The translations under genes and the position numbers were made by a program. Of a stretch of DNA of 64,000 bases, positions 23,125 to 34,606 are shown piece after piece. Each line of letters begins with the position of its first letter. Within the stretch, counting starts at the first letter, position 1. The notes under the pieces are model-generated. The model was given only the letters and a program-made list of their open reading frames with translations. It did not search any database and was not told the DNA's origin. This DNA is from Adiantum capillus-veneris (lineage: Eukaryota > Streptophyta > Polypodiopsida > Polypodiales > Pteridaceae), in the NCBI GenBank assembly GCA_014529385.2, contig CM043962.1, positions 122,874,470-122,938,469 of the forward strand, in the 5' to 3' direction.

Positions 23125-24930
23125 GTCGGGGGATATGGGTTCGCGAGGTGAGTCGGGTCAGCACCGGGCTGCTTGCTGTGGGACATAAGAGAGACAAGAC
23201 GAACGGAACAAGGCAAAAGATTTTGTCAACACTTTAAATACTTAAAACTTGACAATCGAAATGGTTTAAACCGCTAATGATTAGCCGAAGTGGAATTCGA
23301 TTACAAATGTGTGCCGTTAACGGCACTGATGGAGTTAGGAGAGTTTAATGCTCTCGAATTAGATCAAGACTGTAAAATTTTCACTTATGCTCGCCATTAG
23401 AGTCTTTATAAGCTGAGTAGGACGTAAGTATCTCCTGCTTGATACCCTTGTATCTTCCAAATACTGTAGAGAGAGTTTATCATCTCCCCTTGCTTACTCA
23501 AGAGCGAGTCTCCTCTAGTTTACCAGAAGGCCGAGAGAGATAGAGCCCTTTGATTTGCCTTACTTTTTTCTTCTTTGGTAACCGAGTTCAAAAGAGAGAG
23601 CTTTCACTTCCCTTAGTTTGCTTGTCTCGCCTTGCTTCTTTGTAACCCCTCGATTGCTCCTCTCTCCCGTACATGCTCCTCTCTTGATTATGGCCGAGAG
23701 AGAGATTGCTTGGTTAGCGAAGGACGAGAGCGAGAAAGATACAGAACCCTCTCTTGCTTTGATTGGAGATGGAGAGAGAGAGAGAGAGACCTCGCCTTGG
23801 CTCCCTTCACCTCCTCGCCTTGGTCCTCCTCCCTTCTTCGAACAACTCCCTTCTCTTCGTTGATTCCCTTCTTTTTTCTCGTTGTTGAAAAAACACCCTA
23901 AAATAGCCCTCTCAAATTTTGCCCCCACCACGCAGTCACGACGCCATGACTGACGTGGCATGGGAGCGGTCCTGATGACGTGGCACACCCGAGTTGACCA
24001 GCGTCGAATCCGCCGGCATCGGCACCGAAAACATGCGCGATAGCATGCTGAGCATTTCTCGTTTCACCAGCGAGAGCATCCTCCCGTTCCCATGTCTTGC
24101 GCGAGCAAAACACCTCCCTGCTGCACTCGTCCTTGCTGCCCTGTCCACGCCATGGCCTTTTTATTTCCCTTTTTACACTTAATAAATTATGGTGCTCATT
24201 TATTTTGGCCCTTTTGGGCGGCCAATTGGGTTTGAGTGGGCGGCCATTTGGATTGGCATCACATTTAGCATACATGTCGGCCAAAGCACTGCCAAGCACG
24301 ACATCTCTTTCGAGCAGTCCTTGCCAACAGTCTCATCAGGGATTCTCTCCCCTTGGGGTAAATCCCGCAATCAATGCTTTCCATGGGATCACATGAAGCT
24401 CTTCAAGCAGTTTTTGTACTTAATGAGACGTACACCACATTTGACGTACATGTAGATGCTATCAATGTAGTGCTCGAGATAATATTTCGGACAAGATTCT
24501 CCTCGAGCACTTACTTTGCTGTACTCCAAAATCCGAGCGAGAGCCAAAATCTCCCAGATGGCACTCCGGTCGAGTCGACTGGTATGGTACGGAGCCGGCC
24601 CCCGGTGAATCTTTAACGACTAATAACTTGGCAACCAAAACTCCGATCCCTGATCTGAAAAGACTGACGCGCCCCACAAAGTGAGCACTTTAGGCCCAAT
24701 CCGGTACGGATCTGCATTAACTCAAACTTCCAAGTGCCATAACTTCTTCATCGTAGCTCCAATTGACGAGCCGTAAAGACAGGCCGGTAGAGCACTTCAA
24801 GCACTACAGTTCTAGATCATAATCTCTCATCTATGGTCATTGCAAGCATACTCATTTTTGGCATCATTGAGACATTTGTTGGCCCTTTTAAGCCGCATCT
24901 GGCATACATGAATCATTAAGCTTGGCCTGT
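23124..24930 (-). repeat. LTR-like sequence, outer boundary unclear
   Basis: The inner end on the plus strand begins tgtcgggggatatgggttcg (minus-strand ...CCCGACA), compatible with an LTR terminus. The body has a GC-rich, restriction-site-like section at 23900-24200 and no coding motif. No second copy is in the window, so LTR status is inferred from the end sequence and the adjacent primer-site-like motif. Confidence 0.35.
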
Positions 24931-25433
24931 TATCAAGCCCTGATCATTGCTCACTAAATGTGTAGGCTTCAAAGAAGCTTAGCTTGCATTTCTCTGCTCT
25001 TTTTCTCTTCATGGAAGTGGAGTTGCACGACACCGTCTTTGCTTCCTGATCATCATGGTTCCTTCCATTCTTCCATCTGAATCTGTTTGGCATTTATTTA
25101 TTATTTTATACTTAGAAAAAATAGCAAAAATTAACAAAATCACTCTAGAAATAGAATTTCAAACCCAAAAATACTAAAACATGCCTAATTTCAGTATTGG
25201 GCCATATTTTTGTGAATTACTCCATTTTGATCATATTTTTGGCCCAAAAACACACAAAAAGAGTAAAATTGCAATATTTTTTTCTATTTTGACATGTATT
25301 CTCCCCATTCACTTAGTTGTTAGGGCATTTTCATGTAATTTTTCCCCAAAAAATTACATGTTAACACACAATTACTTTAAACATTTCCCTTTTCTCTATC
25401 AGATTCATACACTTGGGTCCGCATTCAAAATGC

Positions 25434-25470
<37 letters not shown>

Positions 25471-25499
25471 TCCCCTTTGCATGAGTCCTCTAGGATGAT
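24931..25499. other. AT-rich intergenic sequence with poly-C tract
   Basis: No gene recognised. A homopolymer of about 33 C lies at 25435-25467. Length and flanks of such a tract are prone to sequencing error. Confidence 0.6.
25435..25467. repeat. Poly-C tract
   Basis: 33 consecutive cytosines. Confidence 0.9.
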
Positions 25500-25879
25500 A
25501 GAGTATAGCTCGGGTTGTGTAGTGCATGGGTGATAAAATCGTGTCTATGCATGATTGAGATTGGCCATACATAGACAATCCTACTGATGTCAATGCTTGT
25601 AAAAACAGTATGCGGTGCAAGAGGTGGGTCTTGAGTAGTGTACTCAAGGGTTGCCGATGGCGAAGCAATCTGTTTTTAACTCACTTGAAGAGTAAATCCT
25701 GTAGCAGTTGAGCTCGTTCTTTGATAGTGCTATACATACTGGTCGCAATCATTGTGCTGGAAGTGGTTGGTACTGGTGGGGTCTTGGGTACCCATTGATA
25801 TATCGCTTCCTTTGGATGTGCCTTGTCTTTTGAGGATAGTTGGCGCCTCGGTCTTAGCTTTAGATTCCTGCTTAGGTTT

Positions 25880-26520
25880 TCATACCCATTTTTTCGTTTG
25901 TAATTGAAATTTCCGTTGTTGATGTGGGTAGAATGGTGCCATAGTAGGCTTCTTCTTAATGTGCATCAACTTTTTAAGCACCCATATATTATGTAGGATT
26001 GGTAGCGAGCTGGGTCTTGGGTAACCGAAATTGCCTGGTTCCTTGCATGTCAGTTTTGTGCGAATGAATTTGGTGTCAAAGAGCGGCCATAGGACTTGGG
26101 TTGGGGAGCTTCTAAGTGTGGAGGGCAGCTTTCCATTCTTCACGGCTATGAGCAAAATGCACTTGTAATTTTCCACCCTTGAGGGTTAATTCAAGAACTC
26201 TGTCATCCCAGTCTTGGAATGATTTGTAAGTGCGCATCCATGGAACTCCTAGAACCATATCTTCATTCATATGCTCATTTGTAATGAAAATGCAGATGTG
26301 TGGGCACAAAAATCCATGCACAAAGACGTTGAGGTTGATCAGTCCCAATGTTGGTGTTAGCTCCTTATGGCAGCCTTTTACTTGTGCTCTACAATGTTTC
26401 AACGGTCGTGTTGTTGCTTTTTTGTATGTTGTATAGTTGATTGATTAAGCTGTGCACCCGTATTAGCTAGGGCTTTGACTTTGAACCATCCTTCAAAGTT
26501 ACGATTATACGCATGTCCAA
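25880..26520 (-). pseudogene. Displaced gypsy protease segment
   Basis: Minus-strand reading near 26490-26440 gives KALANTGAQLNQ, a retropepsin active site (normally DTGAQ) with Asp replaced by Asn. Downstream, frame 26112-26402 has the second protease half, including MVLGVPWMRTYKSF. The following 25880-26176 frame is unrecognised linker. It lies 3' of integrase on the same strand, so it is either the start of a second element or a rearrangement. Confidence 0.6.
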
Positions 26521-26579
26521 TCCATCCTGCCATTCGTCATCGGTCTCTACCTCATCATCTACTAGAGGTTGAATCTAGA

Positions 26580-26807
26580 GTGTATTGAGGGGTTTTTTAG
26601 CTTTCGTTCCTTCACTGCATGCATTCTTTGCAAAATGTCATTAGTCAAGGACAGATGGTATTTGCAAAGTCGACATCCACTAATCCAATTTAGGGTGTAT
26701 TGAGGGGTTTTTTAGCTTTCGTTCCTTCACTGCATGCATTCTTTGCAAAAGGTCATTAGTCAAGGACAGATGGTATTTGCAAAGTCGACATCCACTAATC
26801 CAATTTT
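26580..26807. repeat. 114-bp tandem duplication at the integrase C-terminus
   Basis: The block gtgtattgaggggtttttt... through ccaattt occurs at 26580 and again at 26694 with one difference (aaaatgtc versus aaaaggtc). 114 bp is 38 codons, so the duplication repeats the end of the integrase frame without a shift. Confidence 0.92.
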
Positions 26808-27700
26808 CCATGATTTCTCCATCTAATGTAGCTAGTTTGATGGCACCACTCGGTGAAACATCTTCAATGAAAAAAGGACCGTGTCTCTTTTTCTTGAACT
26901 TGGATATATGTTGTTTCAAGGAGTAAACTAGAACCAAATCCCCTTGTTTGAAATTTTTTGTCAGCAAATGTGAGTCAAAAAACTGTTTTTGTTTTTGTTT
27001 TTGTGCATATATATGGGTGATCGCCGCTAATCTTTATTCATCGAGTCGTTCTAAGTCCTCAAGTCGTTTTGAAAACTTGTGCCCATTCTGTTTCGACTTG
27101 ACTATGAGAGTGGGTAATAAAATTTCCATGGGTAGAATTACATCTAATCCATATACCAAGTTAAAAGGAGTGTTGTTCAAGGTTGTTTTGAATGAAACTT
27201 GATACGTCCACAAGGTTGAACGAAGATGCATCTCCCAGTCTGTTCTACCTAAACTAACAATCTTGGTAAGCATAGAGCTTAGGATCTTGTTTGTATGTTC
27301 TACTTGACTGTTAGCTTGAGGATGATAGGGTGAGGATTTGTTATGTATCACCATGAACTCGCTTAAAAAAATTTTGATCACTTTATTGAGGAAATGTGAA
27401 CCTTTATCACTTACAAGCTCAATAAGAAGTCCATACCTAGTGAATATGCATTCGTACAAAAATGCAGCTATGTTTCTAGCATTGTTCTTTCTAGTGGCTC
27501 CTACCTCAGCACATTTGGTTAAGTAATCCGTAGCCACAATGATACATTGCACCTGAGTTTTGTATGCCAGTGGTTGTATTGGACCCACAAAGTCTATACC
27601 CCACTTAGCAAATGCGTGAGCTCCCATCATAGGTCGCAATGACATGCTATCAATTTGTGTCGGCATCTTTGCTCACCGACATGAAGCACATCGTTGAACA
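26680..27700 (-). pseudogene. Integrase core and C-terminus of gypsy D
   Basis: Minus-strand frame 27034-27666 carries the DDE core: WGIDFVGP (first Asp), VSDKGSHF (second Asp) and PYHPQANSQVEHTNK (Glu). A neighbouring frame (26680-26967) has the C-terminal part with KFKKKRHGPFFIE, the GPY/F-type module. The catalytic triad is retained but the frames are separated. Confidence 0.88.
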
Positions 27701-28007
27701 AATTCTTTGGCATTGACAAACAATGTTGGTCACTAGATGCGTGCCATCAATATAGCCTTGGCCATGGTTTCATGAGAGAAATGGCCTCCTGCAAGACTCG
27801 CATGCGCTTATTGCAAGATAGGAAGGTATTCCTCTTCATTGGCACACAGCCTAAGTTGTTGGTCCTCTCCTCATCAATAGAGCTAATCCCCAATCATTGT
27901 ATAGTTGGTTGCTTCAGTATCTATTGCTCTTCATCGTCATTTACTTTTATCTTCAGGGAATGTTTCGTTGGTCAAATATTCCACCAGATATCTACTCCAC
28001 TATTGTG

Positions 28008-28280
28008 TCATTGAAATCCAAAATAACGTGGCATGGGGTATGGCGCCTTTTTCTTACATTGAGGGAAACTATTTATGTAACCATGATCGTCTTTCTTCAT
28101 GGTAGGCCAATAAACCCCAAGCAAAGGCAATCGTTGTATGGTTTGGTCTTTTGCAACATGCATACCTACCATCGTAGTATGAGGTTGACTCAAGTATGTT
28201 TCTTGTTCCTTTGGGTTGATGCGCAAAAGCCAAATTCCATCCTTGTTCTTCCGATATAGTCTTCCAGCCAACAATTGATA
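28008..28280 (-). pseudogene. Integrase zinc-binding domain of gypsy D
   Basis: Minus-strand frame with GRLYRKNKDGIW, HTTMVGMHV and VYWPTMKKD, corresponding to the HHCC domain that precedes the integrase core. One Cys-pair position appears degraded (FPQCKKK). Confidence 0.75.
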
Positions 28281-28930
28281 GTGTTGATTGCTCTATCAAT
28301 CGTGGTGTAATAGGAAGTGGTATTTGGGAATCTACTTGCGCTATGTTCATTAGGGAGACTAGATCTTCCAACCATCTAGCAATCATTTCCGCAAAGAACA
28401 GATAAGCATCTGGTAAATCATCGTCTACTTCCTTTGGTGCTTCCCTTGAGGTGATCCTTGACAAATGATCCGCTCTTAGGTGCGTGGTGCCCTTTTTGAC
28501 TACCACTATGAAATCAAATTCAAGTAGGATGGTGAACCATCTGACTATTCTTCCTGTATTGCACAACTTGTTCACCAAATGAGTAAGGCTTGATGATCCA
28601 CAAAAAAGACAAACTTGTTAGCTAACAAGTAATGTCAAAAATTTTGGACTGCGTACACCATTCTAAGACCTTCCCTTTCAGTGGTTGTGTAATTCTTTTC
28701 TGCTAGGTTTGGCTACCTGCTGGCATATGATGTAGGGAAATCCATACTCCCCTCTCTTGGCCGAGCTAATATGCAACCAATAGTAAAATTTGAAGCATCT
28801 ACATGCACATGGAAAACTTTGTTCCAGTTTGGAGTTTTCAATATTGGTGTTGTGGTCAAGGCTTGTTCAAAGCTTCTGGAATGATTCCTTGCATTCATTT
28901 GTCCACTTAAAATGAGTGATAAGGCTATAA
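28281..28930 (-). pseudogene. RNase H of gypsy D
   Basis: Minus-strand: the N-terminal part at 28713-28898 has TTPILKTPNW and the VDASNF motif with catalytic Asp; the C-terminal part at 28430-28578 has VRWFTILLEFDF and the HLRADHLSR motif. Stops and frameshifts lie between. Confidence 0.83.
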
Positions 28931-28939
28931 ATGGGTTAG

Positions 28940-29290
28940 CTATGACTCATATATGTAGATGAATCTACGGTAATAGTCACAATGTCCCATAAATGCCTGA
29001 ACTTCCTTGATGTTTGTCGGTCTAGACATTTCAATGATCACTGCCACCTTCTCCATGTCTGTGGCAATACCATTTTTTGATACAACATGTCCAAGAATTT
29101 TGCCTTGTCTAATCATAAAAATGCATTTTTCAGGATTTAAACAAATCTTATATAGATGGCATTTCTCAAAGACACACCGTAGATATTCAACATGGCTCTC
29201 TCTTTTTGTGGAGTGCACACCCATTATTGTTTCTGCACATTCATGCTTAAATGTAAGGTAGATCCAACACGAGAATGAACTCCAAGTTGA
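28940..29290 (-). pseudogene. Reverse transcriptase C-terminus of gypsy D
   Basis: Minus-strand frame with HVEYLRCVFEKC, NPEKCIF, LGHVVSKNGIA and VQAFMGHCDYYRRFI, the thumb/connection end of gypsy reverse transcriptase. The catalytic YxDD part is missing: the element is truncated near 29260. Confidence 0.83.
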
Positions 29291-29703
29291 AGTGATGGCC
29301 TTAGAAATGAAAAATGAAAGGGGCAGCTCTCCAAAACTGCAACTTGCTTTCATGCAACAAAAAATAGTTGATCAACTAGGGCTTTTTGAAAAAAATGCTA
29401 TGAAACTTTAGCAATAAAAGGGCATGACCAAAGGGGAAAACCGATGGCTAATCCTCTTGCGAGGCAAAAAAGCAAAGGAAAGGGGGTAGCACTTGGATGG
29501 AAGGGGGTAAATCATTGCCAAACAACATAGGGTAAATCTAAGAAATCATCGCCAAACAACATAGGGTAGCCACCGAAACACCAGTAATGGAAACAATCAA
29601 GATGAAGCTCTTGGGGAAGGCGTTGGGAAGACCTATGCTTAGAACACCTTTTGTGATTATTTACCATGTCCGAGTGTGCAACGAAAGGAGAGAGGGAAGA
29701 GAT

Positions 29704-29805
<102 letters not shown>

Positions 29806-30976
29806 CACTTTGTCCGAACAATGTCTTTGTGTGTGCATCTAATAGTAGTGTACCAAAAAAGTGAGTCTTAGCTTATGATAATATAGCTTGGACACTCAAG
29901 AATACTAGTTAAGAGCAAGAGGAAAAGGAGATATTTGACCTAATATTTGGGAAGAATAGTGTAAACATTCAATGAAATACCTCAAATTTTTGCAATTTCC
30001 TCTTTGAACAAGGTTAAGCCTCATGTGGGCATTCGAAAACAAGGGATCATACCATGAGGACATCAAATAGAGGAGATATGACTCTTTTGCAAACTAAAAA
30101 TATATATAGAGAAAATTTGTAAAAGCTTTCTCCCTTCTCCTTTAGGGCCATGTTTTAGCATGCCAATAGGTGATAAAATAGCGAGGCCTACCAATGATGA
30201 CATAAAACTAGGTTGAATCAACGAGAAATTTCAGAGTTATTTATTTGATGCAAGATATGTAAAGTCCCATATACATGCTAACTACTATTGTGCAGTGTAT
30301 TTGCAATGCACAATCAACCTGCAATGCACAATCAACCTATGATGTTTGATAGCTTGTAAGACTATAAGGCTTAAAAGAATATTAACATTTAAACTAAGTG
30401 CAAATCAAAGTGACAAGTCCTCTCCATAATAAGACTTGATATTTGTGTAACCTAAAGTATAAAGAGTATCTATAAATAATAAATTACAAGAGTCTTAAAC
30501 CTCTGGCATGAATGATTTACAACCTTTTTCCCTATCAACACGATTCAAATTGTGTAATCGTGTCCATGGTAGCCAATATTAAAGTCTTGAAGATATGAAA
30601 ACAAGGCATCTAGAGACATTTGCAAGCAGTGCTTCACTTAGGTTGGGTTCACTCAGGCGGCGAAAGCTCAATTGTGAAGGCTCCAACCAATCCCAACTTA
30701 GGAAAAAAAGAATGGGGTTCACATTAGGCGATGGAAGAAACAAAAGTTTCCGTCATGTCATGGAAGAAAGAGCTTTTCTTTCTCCCACCCCCCTTTCACT
30801 CTTTCGGCTTCCCTCCCCTAGCCCAAACTCTCTTCCACCCCTAACACAACAAAAAGGAACCAATGGGATGCCTCCACCATCTCTGGCCCACCCTTAAGAG
30901 AATCTCCGAACACTAGCAAGGTGGAAGAAAGAGAGTTCATTGCCTTCCACCGTGGAAGATGCTCTAGATAGATAGA

Positions 30977-31006
30977 GAAGAAGAAGAAGAAGAAGAAGAA
31001 GAAGAG
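30977..31006. repeat. (GAA)n trinucleotide tract
   Basis: About ten GAA units, 245 bp upstream of the ATG16 start codon. Confidence 0.95.
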
Positions 31007-31251
31007 GTTGTTTTAACGTCGTAGGAAACTATCCCAAGAGACCTTAAAGATCTAGCCGACGAGGAGATTTGAACTCAAGACCGGTTAGTTCAAGAGGGAA
31101 GTACCAATAAATATTGGAATTTGAGATTTTTCCCTCGAACTCCTGCCGCTCTTCCCCCAAGTCCCGACCTTGCCAATCGTTCAAAGCGCAACACCTGCAG
31201 AGGTTCCTGAAACAGAACGTAAGCAGAGATATACATATGTAGGTCTTTGTC

Positions 31252-31383
31252 ATGGCAACTAGAGAAGAGCGTATGGCTGCTGCCATCGAAGAAGCTCGCT
31301 GGGCTCTGCGACAGCGTCACCTAGTGGAGGAAGCGGCGCACGCACCTGCCATCGACGCTCTTGCTGTTGCCCTCAAGTCACAG
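31252..31383 (+). CDS. ATG16: Autophagy-related protein 16, coding exon 1
   Basis: ATG16 binds the ATG12-ATG5 conjugate and directs ATG8 lipidation on growing autophagosome membranes. This exon encodes residues 1-44. It contains the blocks ARWALRQRHLVEE and AHAPAIDAL, which correspond to the N-terminal ATG5-binding helix of plant ATG16 (Arabidopsis has a KRHMLEEGAHAPAI-like block). The ATG is preceded by gtc and followed by G, an acceptable plant start context. The exon ends CAG|gtgcct in phase 0 and joins in frame to exon 2 at 37354. The open frame runs on past the splice site into a GA microsatellite, which is intron. It is the only clear host gene in the window. Confidence 0.88.
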
Positions 31384-31410
31384 GTGCCTATCCTCATAAC
31401 CGTTGAATTC

Positions 31411-31411
<1 letters not shown>

Positions 31412-31484
<73 letters not shown>
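31412..31484. repeat. (GA)n microsatellite in ATG16 intron 1
   Basis: 73 bp of GA, starting 29 bp after the exon 1 donor. Confidence 0.97.
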
Positions 31485-31486
<2 letters not shown>

Positions 31487-31742
31487 CTCAGGAAGTACAA
31501 CATGCCGTGAGACAGAAAAATTGCCTGCTTTTCTCGGGTTACTGTAGGTTGAGCTATATTATGGTTTAAGAGCAAGTGCACAGATTTTTGAATTTTTTTG
31601 TTCGAAAACTCAAGGATTGCTGCATGCTATGGATAAATTTTATGCGCTTTTAAAGCTTTTGATAACCATCAATGTCTGCATGTGTCTTATGCATTGTATT
31701 AATATGAGTTGTGAGGTGAAGGAGAAGGGACACACAAGACAA

Positions 31743-31778
31743 TGAGAGAGAGAGAGCGAGAGAGCGAGAGAGAGCGAG
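31743..31778. repeat. Interrupted GA tract
   Basis: GA repeats broken by gc at three places; lies at the left edge of the foldback element. Confidence 0.85.
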
Positions 31779-31780
31779 CA

Positions 31781-32437
31781 ACAATGCTGCATAGAAACGC
31801 GTTTAATATCCATATGAAACTTATGAAACGTTTCAAAACGTTTCTTTCATATGGAATGCGTTTTTTATACCTTAAACCGTACTCTACTTGAAAGGGGTTT
31901 CTATTGTGAAAATTTGTGCCCAATCGTTTCGTACGTTTTGTAGTCACATCGAGTAGAGGGTACATAGCTTGCACGTAATCCCGGATATGTATTGTTCTTA
32001 TTTTGAGCATTTGAATGCTCATTGGCTACTAGCTTAGATAACTATTATTTCAAAATGGTGGAGATTGTAGTTTGTGGCATGCTCTAGCAGTGAACCTGTG
32101 TTTGCTTGAACCTTGAAATTTTACTAGATTGTGGCATGCCCTAGCAGTGGACCTGTGTTTGCTTGAACCTTGAAATTTTACTAGATTGGTAGTAGATGCT
32201 AAAGAAATGTATCACACGTAACGTGTTCTTTGTAACTTTTTCTGTTTAATTGTGTCAATAAAGTTCAATGTTTTGAACCATGTTTATAGGAAATTCCACT
32301 GGATTAATTAAATATGGTTATATCTTTGAGTTTTTTTATATCGCGTTTCTTACGTTTCAAAAGACATTTGAAACCCATTTCATACCTATGAAATCTTGTT
32401 TCGTACGTAAGTTTCATATGGGCTTGGCAACATTGCA
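31781..32437. mobile_element. Foldback/MITE-like element
   Basis: The left end acaatgctgc...ccatatgaaacttatgaaacg has an inverted counterpart at the right end, cgtacgtaagtttcatatggg...aacattgca. Close to the left end a local palindrome, ccatatgaaa...tttcatatgg (about 31810-31854), surrounds aaacgtttcaaaacgttt. No coding frame. No clear target duplication, so the exact ends and class are uncertain. Confidence 0.45.
32074..32187. repeat. 57-bp tandem duplication
   Basis: gtggcatgctctagcagtg... to ...ttttactagatt occurs at 32074-32130 and 32131-32187, with two differences. Confidence 0.93.
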
Positions 32438-32979
32438 GAACAATTACTCTAGCTACTAACTCAATAAATCAAGGAGGCTATAATGAGATCTGATACACAA
32501 TGACTGCTAAGTGGACGGTCCCTTCTATCTGAAAAAGTGACTTTGGTAAGGTTTACGTTCGATGTACGGGATAACTTGTATATTCAGTTCTTTACCATGA
32601 ACTAATATGTTTTATTATAGACTCCTTCGATCGTTTTCAGGTCAACGTTGGGGACTTTGTTGACTGATTAAAATGGCCATTTTTTGACAATTGTGGGTTG
32701 CATTTTTGGCCTTTTTCGATGTGTTTGGGCTCTAGCCCTTTTAGCCTCTTATCCTATTAAGCTCTCTCCTCTCATGTTTATTCTCTAAAGACTAGATACT
32801 AGGTTGAAATAACAAGTCTTTTATTTTTATCATACGTAACATCCACGACATGCTATAATTTTTGTAGTTTGATTAGACCACATGTCTTTGCACCGATACT
32901 GAAGGTACGTGACCTTACGTGTCAACCTTGGGTAAGGCAAGTCACTTGGACATAATAGCAATGATAAAAATGGGGGCAC

Positions 32980-33216
32980 TCAAGTTTGGATCATATTCGG
33001 GCCAAAATTAAGGGTTTTGCTATGTGGAATTTGCCCAAAACTACATATGATGTGCGTTCTTTTCTTTGTTTATGTCAAGCATATAGTTCGCACAATAGAG
33101 AATTTCGCATGCATTGCCGCACCCATGACAGATGTTTAGAAAGGGGTGAAAACTCGTCGTCAGCGTGTTGTTTTGCCCGAGGCAACCGTTGAGGCTTTTG
33201 AAGCTCTCAAATTTGT
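32980..33216 (+). pseudogene. Reverse transcriptase C-terminus of gypsy E
   Basis: Encodes WNLPKTTYDVRSFLCLC and then, with a frame change near 33140, the RQRVVLPEATVEAFEALKF block that leads into RNase H. The upstream catalytic part is absent. The reading breaks off at the insertion point and resumes at 34607 as (V)TKAPCLILASWD. Confidence 0.75.
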
Positions 33217-34606
33217 TGTCACGAGACGGGCACCACGTGCCAATGCAAAGAACAGACTGAACAGACTTTTAGCACTTCAATAACAACTGAACTGAGAGAG
33301 AGAGAAGTGGCGGAATTCCACCCCACAGAGTATTGGCCCCAAACCTTGGCGTCCCTTTCGGTATTTCTTTTTATTGCATCAACACAGTACAAGCCGGTAC
33401 TCCAGACTGTGCACCTTCTCTAGGAAGCATGCCAGAGAATGAACCCTAACCTCATATTTAAAGGCCCTTGGCCTGAAAAGCAGTTACAGTGAAAAGTCTT
33501 CAAAACTCAAAAGATTTTGGTCCCAAAGCAATGCCAAAAGCTGTCAGCGTAATTTACGAAAATCCTTAGTACCATAGAAATAGGGGACCCGGGGACGGGG
33601 GCCTTTATGGTGGGGACGCGACGTGGGATCTGTGGATGGGGGACGAGACGTGGGAATGAGACGCTCAGACGTCCCTCACATGGGTGCGCAGGTAGGACGC
33701 GTCTCGGGACACGCGTCCCCGGTGATGGATGCAAATGGGACGCGGGCAGGGGGCGCCAGGGGGGGTTTTTTCAAATTTCAAAAGTAAAAAACGGAGCCGT
33801 TTTGCGGCCGTTTCACTAGGGGGGTCTTTCTATATAATAGGCCCAAGGAGGACACATTTTCAAGCTAACTTGCTAAGGCCTCGTACTACATACTACATAT
33901 CCAAGGGCTTCAAGCTTGACTCTTGAGCCTTGAGCCTTGCCTCCCCTCCCTAGTTTCTCCTTTCCCTCTCTTTCCCATCTCTCCTCCTCTTGAAGTCGAG
34001 ACTTTAGAGCCTTGAAGCCTACCCCTCTCTCCTTCTCTCCGGATCTCCGAGCTTCCATTTTAATTTTTCTCTAATATCTATGGCATCTCAAGATGGATCC
34101 GGAGCTTCTCTAAGCCCTTCTCCTTCTCCTCCCTTCTGCCCCACCATGGCTTCTGAATCCCCTTCCTCCCTCAACTTCACATGGGCATGGTGGAATAAAC
34201 AAGTTTTTTTTTAATGCGCGTCCCTTGGCCTGTTCCCCGTCCCCTGTTTTGCCACATCCCCGTCCTCGTCCTCGTCCTCGAGACCCGTCACGTCCCCGAG
34301 ACCCGTCCCCGTCCTCGTCCTCGTCCCCGTCCCCATGTGACTATGATCCGTACAGCCTGCCACGTCATCAGTCAACTTAATTTTCGGAACTTCCGTACAG
34401 CTTGCCACGTCATCATCTTTGCGTGTGTGTGCCCTGCTTTATTTTAATCCCTTTATGTCACTGGGGCCCCATCGGACGGGGTCCCCATAAGTTGGTAGGA
34501 CTTCTTCTTCTTCTCCTACTTGTTCTTCTTAGGGTTTAGGCCCCTCGGCCGACATCTGTAAGTTGGCTCCATTCTTTAGGCTTTGACACGCCAACAGCTT
34601 GTGACA
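33217..34606 (-). repeat. Solo-LTR-like insertion within gypsy E
   Basis: 1,390 bp with ends tgtcac...gtgaca, flanked by tttgt (33212-33216) and tttgc (34607-34611). This is a 5-bp duplication with one mismatch, as expected for an LTR retrotransposon. Removing it rejoins the reverse transcriptase-RNase H reading of E, give or take a base. No coding domain inside. On the minus strand a segment at 33335-33385 matches part of the LTR of element H (aaataccgaaaggg), so it is probably a solo LTR of an H-related family in minus orientation. It also holds degenerate gtcctc repeats (34255-34335). Confidence 0.72.

Larger units (their letters stand above)
25500..29290 (-). mobile_element. Ty3/gypsy remnant D (minus strand), rearranged
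   Basis: On the minus strand, reverse transcriptase C-terminus, RNase H, integrase zinc finger, integrase core and integrase C-terminus follow in the normal gypsy order from 29290 down to 26680. A protease segment then follows downstream (26520-26110), where it should not be. No LTR was found. Motifs such as LGHVVSKNGIA and WGIDFVGP resemble the plant Athila/Tat group more than chromoviruses; this lineage call is tentative. All frames are broken. Confidence 0.8.

Noticed and set aside
31384-31569. Continuation of the ATG16 exon 1 frame into an Arg-Glu repeat
   Set aside because: A clean CAG|gt donor at 31383 joins in phase to exon 2; the extension is intron and microsatellite.
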